Positions 26,501 to 34,157 of a DNA stretch of 64,000 bases are shown here, in pieces. The stretch is from Pycnopodia helianthoides (Eukaryota; Echinodermata; Asteroidea; Forcipulatida; Asteriidae). Positions within the stretch are counted from its first letter, which is position 1. Each line of letters opens with the position of its first letter. The notes beneath the pieces were generated by a model, which worked only from the letters and a program-made list of their open reading frames with translations, ran no database searches and was not told where the DNA came from. The stretch is from the NCBI GenBank assembly GCA_032158295.1, contig CM063249.1, forward strand, positions 7,393,195-7,457,194, read 5' to 3'. The position numbers and the translations under genes were made by a program.

Positions 26501-29500
26501 GAATGTACAAGGTCACCACTATGTAAACAAAGGTAACATGGTCTATATTTATAAACCATTGTATTTTTGTTATGATGTTTCAGGAGCTGTCGACTAAGTC
26601 CCTTGATACAATGTGACTACTGCCCTCTCTTGTACCACAAAGACTGTACAAATCCTCCGTTGACTGCCATGCCGACCGGCAGGTGGATGTGTCCAAACCA
26701 CCCTGAACATTCCTTGGTGAGTGACCCCTTGACTAGAGTAATTTATTGACCTCTTATCATATCACAGCCTTCTTGTTTTCTCCATTTCTAATAACTCCAG
26801 GATGAGAAATTTCAGACTTCTTTCTGAAATCGGACCTTTGTATCTGCCTCATGAAAAAAAAATTGCTGTTATTTTCTTCTTTAGATATAAAGAACTCATG
26901 TTTTTTTTTACTTCTTCGCTGAAGATAATGTTCCCAGAAGCTCATTGACATCTATGGGCCTTTTCTAAATCTTGGTTTAGGCTTTGGCCCTTGCTTGGGC
27001 TTAGTATCAATTTTTGGAGCAGTGTGCATTTTACATTAACGAGCCAGAGCGGAAGGAGGTTTGGAAAAAGCCGTACAAATTCCAGGGGTTATCAAAAGGT
27101 GGAAATCACATAATTTCAATGTTTCTCCTGAAATTTGTATTCTAGTTTAAGACCTTTTTGTCACAATTTCTCTAAGCTTGAAGAAATTCAGTGTGGCCCA
27201 TTTTGTACACAACAAAAAAAGATTTGATGAAAACCAATTCAAGTTGTTTGATTTTTTTTTTTGATACAGACTGGTTTTCAAGGAGTCCATTACACCGAGC
27301 GTTGTCGTATCTTCAATGAATTCCACGGCCGGGTGGACCAAAATGCTGTCAAACTCCGCTTCATGCACAAAATAAGAAGTACGGGCCCGCCCCCAAAGCA
27401 TAAAGAGAAGCTGGGAAAGCGACCGGCGATGGTGGTACCCAAGGCCATCAAGTGTCAGTACGCCCTCCCTCCGCCGTCGTTACCCCTCCCTAATGAGAAG
27501 CCCAGATTAGTGTGCATGACACCAGAGGGATTCAGGTCTAACAGTGCTGTCTGTTCACCGGAGGAGCAGGAAGAGGTAAGCTGGCCTGTTAGTTTTTTAA
27601 ATTTCGAGATTTCTCGAAGGTCTTCCTTTTACGTGCACTGGCAAAAGTTTATGGCTAATTTTTGCAGAAAAATTGACAGAGTTATTGAATTAGCGAAAAA
27701 GTCAGGGTTCTTCACTTGGTATTTTGGCGAGAAAACGTTTTTTGCTAACTGAAGATTAGCCAGCTCTTTGATATTTATCAGCTTGTGCTGAGCAAGGTTT
27801 TTTTTTTCTCTGCATAGCAGCTTGGATGAAATCGGCTCCAAGCCTGGATCTTGGAACAGTCTTGTTTTACTTGACTTTAAATCCAATCATGGGATAATTC
27901 ATTTTTAATGTGTTTTTTTTTTGTCCAGTGGTTGAAGTGTGTGACAGCCTTACAGACGAGTATAACAAGGTATATGGTCAAGAAGCAGCTACCTAAGGAT
28001 CCCATTAGACCGAAGATCATCACCACCACCTCACTGTCCAAACCCACACACTCTTCAGCTGCAAACAGTTCTGCCTCATTGCATAGTTCAACGACGGCTC
28101 TGCACTCGTCGGGTAGGACGCCCACCTCAACAAATAGCACCCCCACGACGCTAGCGGAGAAGAGACTAGAATGTACGATTGTCGATTCGAGTCAGAGCAA
28201 AGTAGACCTCAAGCACAGAGACATCAAACTTAGCAACGGACCCGTGTCGCTACAAAACGGTCCAGTGACTCTAAACAAAACCTTAGGACACAAAATTGAA
28301 GGGACCTTGAATACGATTGTGGTGAAAGAGGCCGGCATAACGAACCATACCTTGTTAAAGACCAAGGCAGGAGAGACGTTACCCCACAGTAACTTAGGAC
28401 TTAAAGTTGTGACGATATCAAACAAGAATGATTCCATGGCGAATACAGTGAGTCCGGTGAACGGATCAATGATAGGAAAGTCGCTTGTGAACTCAGTCAG
28501 CAAAGCCAACCCGTCTGTTATTCACAAGATTATATCGACGTCGGCGGCCAGTAAAGCATTGACGACGGGGCCCAGTGTGCCCAGAGCAACGAGTCATCAA
28601 TCAGTCCACCCTAATGCAAAAATGGAAGGGTCTCAGTCACTGGTCAATAGGTCGGGTGGCATGGGAGCCACTACAAAGGTTACTATAGCAACGACCGGAG
28701 GGGTGACTCTATCGTCGCCCCAGGGGAAGATAGTCACTGTCTCGAATGGGGGTGAGTTACAAGTGTTATTAATCTGGTCTGTGAGCTTGCCAGCTCTCCA
28801 TTCTATTTGATGAAAGGTTTGCACATGAAACAACAACTTCTACAAAGATAAAGTGAGCAATAACCAAAGTTGTGATATTTGATTCATAATGATAGGAGAA
28901 CTTCATCAAGATTTTAATTTTGGGTTAAAAAAGATGAAATTTTTGGTTGTACTATGAAAACATTTTTGGAGCGGGACTTGAACTTGCGACCTCCGGATTA
29001 ATGTGTTGGTGCTCTACCAACTGAGCTATTTAGCCCTGAGATTTTAATCTGAAATTTGAACTGCTATAAACTTTACACCACTTTCCCCAAGAAATACTTA
29101 TTTCAAGATGTGCCATAAAATTGTCCCAGACACTTGTTTTCTTATTTCAATTTATCACATCAGTATAAGCACTGTACATGATCGTGCATGAAGTCCCTTA
29201 CAAAATATGAGCTGCTTTCATTGTTTTCTTGAAAAGAGACCACCGAGCTTATCATGAAACTTATGGTTTGTTGGATGTTTATGTTGTTTATTGAACATGC
29301 AAATTAGATGATATGTATAAATAGACTGTTCCTAAACCAACAATGTATTATAACTGTAGGACATTGCCTCCAAAGTATTTTTTGGCGAGACCTTCCTCAT
29401 AACTTCATTATCCATTAGTCTTTATTATACCACGGTAAAGCCTTTTAAAAAAATCAGTCAAAAAAGCGACGACAACTGTCCGCCCTGAGCCAGTTTAGAA

Positions 29501-32500
29501 GAACAAAATTGCGGATATGCATGTCATCTGACATGAAGTGGATATGGTACATTGAAATATGAAAATGCATTGCAAAATACTAACACAATAAACATTGTGT
29601 TTGAATTTCTTTGCCCAGTTGCGCATCCATGCAACACTGAGAGAAAAATGTGGTTCTTAGGGAAAACCCGAGGAAGTATACCGCTATGCCTCATAGCTCA
29701 GTTGGTAGAGCATCTGTCCGGAGTGTCAGGGATCTTGGGTTCAAATCCCAATGAGGAACATTTGATTTTTCTCTCACCCCATATTTGGTTATTGCAAAAT
29801 ACTGTAATGTTGGTGTTGTCTGTTTTAGCAGGAGGCAGTAAATCTAGTATTGTAGGCAGCTCAGGGAATGCCAGCACGGCATCCAAAGTGACTACAGCAT
29901 CTCTTAGCTCCTCACCAGCCATTATAAACCTCAATAGCACTCTGCAGTCCTGTGTTGAGGGCAGTGGAGGTAAGGCATTAACCCTAACAGACTGGGCCCT
30001 TGGGTAGACATACTGCTCAAATCCTTCGATATCCTTCAGATTAAAGTTGTCATAAACCTAAAGTGCCCAAATCCTTCTGTATCCTTTTCCTTATTGTAAA
30101 TAACATATTAGCCCAAATCCTTCTAATCATTTTGACATGTTTGAGACAGAAGTTAGGGAGTCAACTAAAAGCCCAAAACCTTCAGAATCCTATTTTGGCT
30201 AAGCTGCATAAGACCTAAAACCTTCTAAATCCTCCTATGTAAAAACAGCCCGATAGCCCAAGTCCTGCGAAAGCCTACCCTAACAAAAACTCATTTTAGC
30301 CTAAACCCTTTGAAATCCTCCTGTGTTGCAGATCCCTAATAGCCCAAATCCTTCGAAATCCTGCACTTTGGCAATGAAGTTATTGTAGGACTTGGGTTCT
30401 TTTAAAGGGTTAATACTGTTCACATTGGTGCCATGTTGGTTAGTCTCATGTGCAAATCAGTGTAGCCATAGTGAGGCTTGAAGGGAAACGGTCTGTGCCC
30501 GTTTATGATTACTGTATCAATGCATGTGCCATGATGAGGGTATAGGCCTTTATTGTGGTGGGGCCATCCTCCATTCAAATCAATGTAACCAAATCGAGGC
30601 TGGAAGGAGAAACAGTCTGGTTCCTTTTTTGTAAAGTGAATGTTATTACTCGTTGCTGGTACTGGATATGAGGAAAATGACCAAGATGGTGGCGGCATGA
30701 TAAAGGTCTATTGGTATTTAGGGTTTGGATTTTGGATTTTTTGAAGGTTGGAATGATTAGGTTTGACCTTACGGTGGTATCTTTGCTTTTCAATTTTTTC
30801 AGATGTCGAGCTGAGCAAGCTAGATGAGAGGCTGGTTCAGATTCTAGCCTGGCAAAGATTGCAACAACTTTTACCTCAAAAGGTATGATTGTTATCATAA
30901 AATAGGTAGATCTATATATCATTTCATGTATAATTTTGTATCGGAGCTGATAGTTCATGCATAGTCTTCGTCAGGAGACTGGAGAGATTGTACTTATACT
31001 TGTGAGTGGTACTTTCACCGAATAATTCTTTTGGATCACATTTCTAGTTGAATGTTTCAGGCATCCATCATTGATGCAACAACTCTTTGTGTTAGCTCCA
31101 CTTTTTGCCAAATTTGTTCTCGTTTTTTACCTGTTGCAGCCCCTTCCAACCTCGGCTACGATAAAGAAGCAACACATAGTCAACAACACCACCACACCGG
31201 CAAGTAGCAATACACTCAGGCCATCGCAACCAGTGCCAGCATTTAGTAATCAGATCAAAGCGAGGGCGCTGTTCTGTCCCCTGACGGGTCGGGGGTCGGC
31301 ATCGCCCGTACCGATGTGCTACAGGTCGTTACATATAGGAACTGGTGAGTGTCAGGCGTCAGTTGGAAAAAACCCTCTAATAGTTATTTTCTGTCCATGA
31401 GGAAATGAGAGTAACATACATTAGAAAGAAAGAGTACTAAAAGATATTAGGCCAAATAGAAAAACAGCGTCCCCGTCTGCTTCCTTTTTAGTACGCCTCC
31501 TTAAATATTACATTTTAACGATTGCTGCTGAATTATTATTTTTTTTAAATAAATAAGATCGTATTTTAGATCTTAACACACCCCAAAAAAGACACACAGA
31601 AAAAATGCACAGTTGGTTGTCTTGAAAAATGTGGCAATTTTTGTAGAAAAAAAAGGTCCTTCCTTTTGTCAAAAAGGCAGGACACTAAACATTTATTTTT
31701 TTTTTATTTTGCCTTATGTAAGTTTTGAAACATTTCAGCATTGTTATTAAGTGTACAAGGGATGGTCTTTTATCTAAATTGTTGTCAAAACTTTTCAAAA
31801 TAGTTAAGTTGCCCTAAGGTAAACCCTTGTGGAACCCCATAAAGTAACATATCACTGTAAGGAACCGATCATTTTCGGTGATGTGGAGTTTTTAATTTAC
31901 AATTCTATTTCGTTGTTTATGTTTGTTCCGACAGGGAGCGACATGGACGTGTGTCTGAGTAACTTTGGTCATTGTAATTTCGTTTCTCCAAAGCACGCTT
32001 GTATATTCTATGATGAGGTTTGTAACACTCAATTTCTATTTTTTTGCAAAGGCCTATGACTTGTTAGGAATTTTTTTCCTGATTTGGGGATTTTTGTTCA
32101 TTTTGCCTTCAAACTTTCTTGGGAAGTTGTGAAGTTGCACTCAAGGAATGATAGACACTGCCCTCTATAGTCAACATTTCTAGCCTGTAGTTTCTCTTTT
32201 ATGTAACGCCTTGGAAGTTTAGAGGGTTCGTCTCTAGACCAAGAAGAGGCATCTGGTCACGTTCAGGATTTTACATCTGTGTTTAGTTATTACCCTTGTT
32301 GGACTGTTTGGCTGCAATGCTGAAGAAAAGACCACTACACTCGTCAAGGCAGGGTTATAGATTGGTCAATACTTCATAAAATGAATGACCATAAAAAACT
32401 TACTGTGTGAGAAGCACTGCAGTTGTTGATGGTGTCAACTATATTGAGAATATGGTTTGTAAAATTGTTCACCCCAAAACATTTAAACCTGGGATGAATC

Positions 32501-33220
32501 TGTTGGTGTATGCAAAATAAAGTATGACATGTGACGCATGTTACACCAATCAAATGGCAAGGATCTGTAAGTGCGGTACATAAAGGAAAATATTGGATGT
32601 CGGTCAGTACACCATTAGGAAATCTGAAAAAGTGTATACAGGATTCAAAGTTTCAGTAGTCACTTTTAATTTCTGTAAAATCTGAAATTATTTTTCATTT
32701 GGAATGTTTTCAGAATACGAGGCATTATGAACTAATCAACTACAGTGAGCATGGTACAACGGCGGACAATGTCCTCTACTCTTGTGACTTTTCTGATAAG
32801 GTGATCGCCCCATCCCCCGCTGCCTCCCCCCTTGTGAAATCCGTCCGGAACATCATCCGGAAAGGCAAACGGAAACGAGAACATTCCAAGAGCGAGGTGA
32901 AAGAAGAGGAAGTGCCCCACGAGGACGACCAAGCGGATGCGGCGGTGACGACGACGACGATGATGATGATGAGCGCATCGGCCAATAACTTCAAGAAGCC
33001 GTGTAACTGTAAAGCGAGCAGCTCCAGTTTGATCGGGGGAAGCGGGGCGGGGTGGGAAGGCACGGCTCTCCTGCATCACGGCAGCTACGTCAAGATGGGC
33101 TGTCTCCAGTTTGTATTCAGTCTGACGGACCATGCTACGTTGCAATCGCCGCTCGACAAGAAATCCATGCTCAATTTTAAGATGGGGTCAGCGGCAGCGG
33201 CGGGGAACTTTGCGTCGTGA
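5489..33220 (+). CDS. PHF12: PHF12 (Pf1) orthologue, complete, 14 coding exons
   Basis: PHF12 is a nuclear chromatin reader that bridges Sin3-HDAC and MRG15 to repress transcription within active genes. Exons: 5489-5536, 5740-5918, 13931-14003, 21725-21963, 23305-23705, 24313-24424, 26584-26716, 27270-27575, 27929-28751, 29832-29969, 30803-30882, 31140-31344, 31935-32017, 32714-33220. All junctions are GT-AG and phases agree, giving about 1108 residues (human about 1004). In order: the conserved N-terminus [13 protein letters not shown]1 (residues 52-95, C4HC3), a basic/alanine-rich linker, the [13 protein letters not shown]15-binding segment (283-292), PHD2 (346-390), a Ser/Thr-rich middle encoded by the large exon 9, and the FHA-like C-terminus (about 885-975). 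A conserved [13 protein letters not shown] stretch follows. The start is ATG 5489, because the upstream in-frame codon at 5480 is GTG. Family recognition is from motifs and exon-by-exon similarity to vertebrate PHF12. Confidence 0.95.
5740..5918 (+). CDS. PHF12: PHF12 exon 2: first part of PHD finger 1
   Basis: Begins QIQALIAPP, as in other PHF12 proteins, and runs through the basic [15 protein letters not shown] segment to the first six zinc ligands (C52, C55, C64, C67, H72, C75). It ends in phase 2 within the next cysteine codon (TG, then T in exon 3). Donor GTGAGT. Confidence 0.95.
6875..6993. repeat. Fragment of GGGCCC-type inverted-repeat family
   Basis: CCAATTTCATGGCAGTGCTTACC followed by AAGCACAGAATTCTG is like the better-preserved copy at 20542-20783. 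One end is degraded and no target duplication is visible. Confidence 0.4.
11793..11965. mobile_element. hAT-like MITE (AGGCCTGATACTTC ends), copy
   Basis: Left AGGCCTGATACTTC and right GAAGCATCAGGCCTT are inverted repeats. The interior has the shared GGCAATTGCCTCTGTTGCCCT core. Relatives occur at 13313-13442, 26209-26370 and 46197-46305. The hAT assignment is inferred from the CAGG-type ends. Confidence 0.55.
12170..12240 (-). repeat. Penelope-end-like tract with CTGAAGA...GAAAC boxes
   Basis: On the minus strand, CCTGAAGACGAGCAG, a stem-like AGTATACTCACTG, then TTTGAAACATCAAGACC. CTGAAGA fits the hammerhead CTGANGA core and a GAAA box follows, but the pairing is imperfect. It is probably a decayed end of a Penelope-like retroelement. 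Confidence 0.35.
13098..13228. mobile_element. 130-bp MITE (GCCATTTTGAGATATGGTGG ends), copy 1
   Basis: The left TTTTGAAATATTATGATGGACAC and right GTGTCCACCATGCATGTATC are inverted relatives of each other. The centre carries mirrored TTTGGGTGTGTACC/ACCCCAAACC tracts. Four more copies lie at 14027-14262, 15051-15173, 25476-25595 and 34991-35110. Confidence 0.65.
13313..13442. mobile_element. hAT-like MITE, copy 2
   Basis: AGGCCTGATGCTT at the left and GAAGCACCTGGT at the right are inverted. The interior carries GGCACCAAGGCA and GGCAATTGCCCGTGTTGCC, as in the 11793 copy. Confidence 0.5.
13931..14003 (+). CDS. PHF12: PHF12 exon 3: end of PHD finger 1
   Basis: Supplies the remaining ligands of PHD1 (C92 and C95) within the [10 protein letters not shown] motif diagnostic of this finger. 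It completes the split codon from exon 2 and ends in phase 0. Donor GTAGGT. A 130-bp MITE begins only 23 bp after the donor. Confidence 0.95.
14027..14262. mobile_element. 130-bp MITE copy 2, host of a nested palindrome
   Basis: Starts AGCCATTTTGAGATATAGTG and ends with the inverted CACCGTATCTCAAAAAGGCT. It is longer than its relatives because a separate inverted-repeat element sits at 14113-14222. Confidence 0.65.
14113..14222. mobile_element. 110-bp palindromic MITE nested in another MITE
   Basis: GGGTGCGTTTTCGC at the left is mirrored by GCGAAAACACACCC at the right, and CGTAACCAATAACTG is mirrored by CAGTTATTGGTTACG. The element interrupts the centre of the 130-bp MITE family member and is absent from the four other copies. 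Confidence 0.7.
15051..15173. mobile_element. 130-bp MITE, copy 3
   Basis: AGCCTTTTTGAGGTTTGGTGG at the left, CCACCATATCTCAAAATGGCT at the right, and a mirrored centre. The copy is uninterrupted and shows the empty site for the palindrome at 14113. A piece of the AATTGCC-type family lies just upstream (14968-15042). Confidence 0.65.
15251..15560 (+). mobile_element. tRNA-Leu(CAG)-derived SINE
   Basis: The head carries A box TGGCCGAGCGGT and B box GGTTCGAGTCC, with CAG in the anticodon position of a leucine-type tRNA. It is followed by a SINE body containing CTTGAGCAAGACGCTTAAAC and GGATGGGACGTAAAACC. The internal RNA polymerase III promoter is what the boxes imply. It is not a functional tRNA gene, since there is no acceptor-stem pairing and a long body follows. 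Confidence 0.8.
15780..15950. repeat. Interspersed repeat shared with 45960-46110
   Basis: The segments around TTATTTCTGGTAATGCACA, GGGCTTAGAATAAGGG and TTTTCACATAC match in order a tract at 45960-46110. Neither has coding capacity. The repeat class is unknown. Confidence 0.45.
16690..17322. mobile_element. Non-autonomous element, copy 1, interrupted by a MITE
   Basis: Matches the element at 34158-34620 over its length: TGTCAGCACCTGCTGAC, ACCATGTCGTACACACTGGT, CCTAGAGGGGGTGTCA, the GTCAATTG and AATTAAGCAAA tracts, and a right end with GCATATATGCTGACAAC. The only large difference is the 161-bp MITE at 16853-17013. Ends near TTAA/CCCT suggest a piggyBac-type MITE, but the boundaries are approximate. 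Confidence 0.6.
16853..17013. mobile_element. Tc1/mariner-like MITE, copy 2, intact
   Basis: The terminal repeats GATGGATTGCAATACGCGTC and complement are flanked by TA at 16851-16852 and 17014-17015. The homologous position of the element at 34158-34620 lacks it, which proves insertion. It shares its length and sequence with the copy at 2361-2565. Confidence 0.8.
18345..18735. repeat. Minisatellite, about 85-bp unit, 5 copies
   Basis: CATACTGTACTTGATGAG and TTTGTGAACCAGCC recur at about 18358, 18440, 18517, 18606 and 18696. Each is followed by a C/T-rich CCCTTCCCTCTACCCCC tract and TTTGTCTTATTCATTG. The copies have small indels. It lies in PHF12 intron 3. Confidence 0.9.
20036..20221 (-). 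mobile_element. tRNA-derived SINE, minus strand
   Basis: On the minus strand, GTGGCCGTGCTGACTACTGC (A-box region) and GGGTTAGATTCCC (B-box region) are followed by TTGTGTCCTTAAGCAAGGCT and a tail with CTTCTCTTAACCCAGGTG. This is the same SINE body as at 38640-38876 and related to 15251-15560. Confidence 0.7.
20542..20783. mobile_element. GGGCCC-type MITE, well preserved
   Basis: AGGGCCAACTTCATGGCTCTG at the left and CAGAGCCATGAAATTGGGCC at the right are inverted repeats. The interior alternates TTAGCGCC/CTTACGG-type words in both orientations. About 240 bp, no coding capacity. Relatives are at 33604-33771, 46480-46607 and 6875-6993. Confidence 0.7.
21725..21963 (+). CDS. PHF12: PHF12 exon 4
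   Basis: Encodes an acidic/serine segment ([14 protein letters not shown]), then an alanine/valine/proline-rich linker and [20 protein letters not shown]. The reading frame continues from exon 3 in phase 0 and ends with a split arginine codon (AG, then A). Donor GTGGGT. Less conserved than the zinc-finger exons. Confidence 0.85.
21964..23304 (+). other. PHF12 intron 4
   Basis: 1.34 kb with no recognisable element or coding segment. Confidence 0.7.
23305..23705 (+). CDS. PHF12: PHF12 exon 5: MRG15-binding segment
   Basis: Starts by completing the split arginine codon. It encodes a charged helix-prone stretch with two near-copies of a 13-residue motif ([13 protein letters not shown] at 224-236 and [13 protein letters not shown] at 246-258), then [15 protein letters not shown] (283-300). 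The last matches the conserved PHF12 segment that contacts the MRG domain of MRG15. GC content is much higher than in the flanking introns. Donor GTATGT. Confidence 0.92.
23706..24312 (+). other. PHF12 intron 5, mostly one MITE
   Basis: 607 bp, of which about 400 bp is the inverted-repeat element at 23800-24196. Nothing else was recognised. Confidence 0.8.
23800..24196. mobile_element. MITE with perfect 25-bp terminal inverted repeats
   Basis: The 25 bases from 23800, starting TTTAAAGGAACATTACAGAA, are the exact reverse complement of 24172-24196. The outermost TTTAAA may be target site rather than element. The interior is AT-rich and non-coding. The perfect ends suggest a fairly recent insertion. 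Confidence 0.8.
24313..24424 (+). CDS. PHF12: PHF12 exon 6: start of PHD finger 2
   Basis: Encodes a basic [16 protein letters not shown] segment (possible nuclear localisation signal), then [11 protein letters not shown] with ligands C346 and C349 of PHD2. The phase matches exon 5 (one base carried over). Donor GTAAGT. Confidence 0.95.
24741..25000 (+). mobile_element. tRNA-derived SINE, second type
   Basis: A-box-like TTGGCTTAGTGG and B box GGTTTGAATCCC are followed by a body with GGGTTTTTCCTCCCACATC and CTCGTCTTCTCTCCATGGGG. The body differs from the CTTGAGCAAG-type SINEs, so it is a separate family. Confidence 0.65.
25476..25595. mobile_element. 130-bp MITE, copy 4
   Basis: AGCCATTTTGAGATATGGCGG at the left and CTGCCATATGTCAAGAAGGCT at the right are inverted. 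The centre has GGTTTGGGTG and its complement CACCCAAATC. Confidence 0.65.
26209..26370. mobile_element. hAT-like MITE, copy 3
   Basis: CAGGCCTCGAATTAACCC at the left and GAAGTTCAAGGCCT at the right are inverted. The interior contains GCAATTGCCGTGGTGCCCTG. The ends resemble those of the inverted-repeat unit inside the piggyBac element (58258-58625). Confidence 0.55.
26584..26716 (+). CDS. PHF12: PHF12 exon 7: rest of PHD finger 2
   Basis: Encodes [16 protein letters not shown] and [10 protein letters not shown], giving PHD2 ligands C361, C364, H369, C372, C387 and H390. The sequence is nearly identical in pattern to vertebrate PHF12. Ends in phase 0, donor GTGAGT. Confidence 0.97.
26717..27269 (+). 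other. PHF12 intron 7
   Basis: 553 bp, no recognisable element. A T-run precedes the exon 8 acceptor. Confidence 0.7.
27270..27575 (+). CDS. PHF12: PHF12 exon 8
   Basis: Encodes [21 protein letters not shown] and then a basic, proline-rich stretch with [14 protein letters not shown]. This corresponds to the vertebrate segment after PHD2 (RCQVFDRFQD and VPDAIKSQYQFPPP). 102 codons, phase 0 at both ends. Donor GTAAGC. Confidence 0.93.
27576..27928 (+). other. PHF12 intron 8
   Basis: 353 bp, no element recognised. Confidence 0.7.
27929..28751 (+). CDS. PHF12: PHF12 exon 9: large Ser/Thr-rich exon
   Basis: 275 codons. It starts [15 protein letters not shown], the counterpart of the vertebrate WLCSVVALQCSI segment. 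It then becomes low complexity, rich in Ser, Thr, Asn and Lys, including a spaced [14 protein letters not shown] repeat. This part is probably disordered and poorly conserved. Ends in phase 1, donor GTGAGT. Confidence 0.9.
28966..29040 (-). mobile_element. tRNA-like SINE head, minus strand
   Basis: On the minus strand, GGGCTAAATAGCTCAGTTGGTAGAGC (A box) and AGGTCGCAAGTTCAAGTCC (B box). It looks like a decayed tRNA ending in GCTCC. Four related plus-strand heads occur at 29688, 35868, 36657 and 39648. Confidence 0.65.
29688..29790 (+). mobile_element. tRNA-like SINE head, plus strand
   Basis: GCCTCATAGCTCAGTTGGTAGAGC, then a B box GGGTTCAAATCCC and CATGAGG-like closing bases, so 6 of 7 acceptor pairs can form. 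The anticodon arm pairs badly and an ATTTTTCTCTCACCCC tail follows. It is more likely a SINE or pseudo-tRNA than a working gene. Confidence 0.6.
29832..29969 (+). CDS. PHF12: PHF12 exon 10
   Basis: Ser/Thr-rich, ending SCVEGSG. Phase 1 in and out. Donor GTAAGG. Confidence 0.85.
29970..30802 (+). other. PHF12 intron 10 with spaced short repeats
   Basis: 833 bp. The first half is the degenerate repeat at 30012-30365. The second half shows nothing recognised. Confidence 0.75.
30012..30365. repeat. Degenerate spaced repeat, 8 units
   Basis: Variants of GCCCAAATCCTTCGAAATCC occur at about 30014, 30064, 30112, 30171, 30212, 30257, 30300 and 30341. The spacers are 20-40 bp and unrelated in sequence. 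It looks like an old minisatellite whose unit core is kept better than the rest. Confidence 0.8.
30803..30882 (+). CDS. PHF12: PHF12 exon 11
   Basis: Encodes [20 protein letters not shown], an amphipathic helix equivalent to the vertebrate LDEKLIKFLALQRIHQLFP segment just before the FHA region. Phase 1 in, phase 0 out. Donor GTATGA. Confidence 0.93.
31140..31344 (+). CDS. PHF12: PHF12 exon 12: start of FHA-like region
   Basis: A variable linker followed by [13 protein letters not shown] and [13 protein letters not shown], which match the conserved vertebrate QARAVFYPL..VNMCYRTLYIGTG. Ends in phase 1. Donor GTGAGT. Confidence 0.95.
31345..31934 (+). other. PHF12 intron 12
   Basis: 590 bp, AT-rich, nothing recognised. 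Confidence 0.7.
31935..32017 (+). CDS. PHF12: PHF12 exon 13: FHA core
   Basis: Encodes [20 protein letters not shown] and HACIFYDE. The SxxH core is characteristic of FHA phosphothreonine-binding domains (here VSPKHACI). Phase 0 out. The donor GTTTGT is weaker than at the other exons. Confidence 0.96.
32018..32713 (+). other. PHF12 intron 13
   Basis: 696 bp, nothing recognised. Confidence 0.7.
32714..33220 (+). CDS. PHF12: PHF12 exon 14: end of FHA and C-terminus
   Basis: Begins [20 protein letters not shown], completing the FHA domain. It continues through a basic [10 protein letters not shown] tract and an acidic tract, then a (ACG)n(ATG)n run giving TTTTMMMM, then the highly conserved [20 protein letters not shown] and [17 protein letters not shown]. 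The stop TGA is at 33218-33220. The C-terminal tail is shorter than in vertebrates. Confidence 0.97.
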   Translation, partial: NTRHYELINYSEHGTTADNVLYSCDFSDKVIAPSPAASPLVKSVRNIIRKGKRKREHSKSEVKEEEVPHEDDQADAAVTTTTMMMMSASANNFKKPCNCKASSSSLIGGSGAGWEGTALLHHGSYVKMGCLQFVFSLTDHATLQSPLDKKSMLNFKMGSAAAAGNFAS

Positions 33221-34157
33221 GGGGGGAGTCGATAAATTTAAATTATTTTTTTAGGGAGTGGACACAGCACAATGCCAAATCTAGAGACCAGGGGAAGATA
33301 TTGTTTTAAAAGTGAGAGGGAACGACGAGCACTCATTCTTGTGGCTTTCTGCAGCAGAAGTGCCAGGGCTAAGGTTTTGTCTGCTGCTACCATCTATGGC
33401 AAGACCACATCTCCTGCTGCTGCTTCAGTGATGTTCCACAAGTCAACGTCCATCACTGCCCTAGACTCCGCCATTTGGAGGGGTAGAGGTGAAAGAGGCC
33501 AGGATCTACTTACAATCATAAGGCTGTTAAGCACAAGCGTCTACAGGAATAGTAATCAGAAACAGGCTGCCTGCGAAGATGCCATGATGTTTAACACAGG
33601 ACTTGGGCCCAATTTGATAAAGCTGACAAACAAATGCTTAGTACAGATAAATCTTGCTAAGAAGATACAGGTTACCAGCCAAAGTACAATGTAATATAAT
33701 GTTTGTGACTGGTTCCCCTGCTAATTTTTGCTTAGCAGAACAAAATAAACAGCTTTATGAAATGGGGCCCTGGTTTTCAGTCACTTTACTCACAAACAAC
33801 TCTCATTCAAAAGGAACGCCATCCAAGACTACCAAACCAGTCTTACCTACCTCCAAGTGTTAGTTCTGAAATTTTTTTGCAACTTTTAAAGGTTTGTATT
33901 CGTTTAATGATCTAAGTCTTTGCTCACTTCTTCATTTCATGTCCATCTTTAGATTTGAAACAGTAAAACTTTTCTGTTGTGTTTTCCTTTGTGATACTTT
34001 TCAAATGAGGGCATGCAACATCATGTGGTCAGAACTGAGTCAGTGGATTGGTTCGGGGTATAATTTCATGGAGCTCATGGGCTCTGGCTGAGGATTGGGC
34101 TTGGGCTTTGGATAAGGCTCTGGCTTGGGCGCGGTCAGTAATTTTGGAAAGAGGACT
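33221..34157. other. PHF12 3' flank, likely 3' UTR and repeat
   Basis: No canonical AATAAA is near the stop. The first AATAAA is at about 33744, inside the MITE at 33604-33771. The transcript end therefore cannot be set. Confidence 0.4.
33604..33771. mobile_element. GGGCCC-type MITE, copy 2
   Basis: TGGGCCCAATTTGATAAAGCTG at the left and CAGCTTTATGAAATGGGGCC at the right are inverted. The interior has TTGCTAAG and CTTAGCAG. An AATAAA within it could act as a polyadenylation signal for PHF12. Confidence 0.65.

Larger units (their letters stand above)
24425..26583 (+). other. PHF12 intron 6
   Basis: 2.16 kb containing a SINE (24741-25000), a 130-bp MITE copy (25476-25595) and a hAT-like MITE (26209-26370). 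The rest shows nothing recognisable. Confidence 0.8.
28752..29831 (+). other. PHF12 intron 9 with two tRNA-like elements
   Basis: 1.08 kb carrying a minus-strand (28966-29040) and a plus-strand (29688-29790) tRNA-like SINE head. The acceptor TTTAGCAG at 29824-29831 is a tandem NAGNAG site, so use of the first AG would add one alanine. Confidence 0.8.

Noticed and set aside
29688..29760. Functional tRNA gene
   Set aside because: The acceptor and B box look fair, but the anticodon arm does not pair and a SINE tail shared with other copies follows.
30012..30365. CRISPR-like pattern of repeats and spacers
   Set aside because: The host is an animal genome, the repeats are degenerate, the spacing varies and no cas genes exist. 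It is a decayed spaced repeat in an intron.
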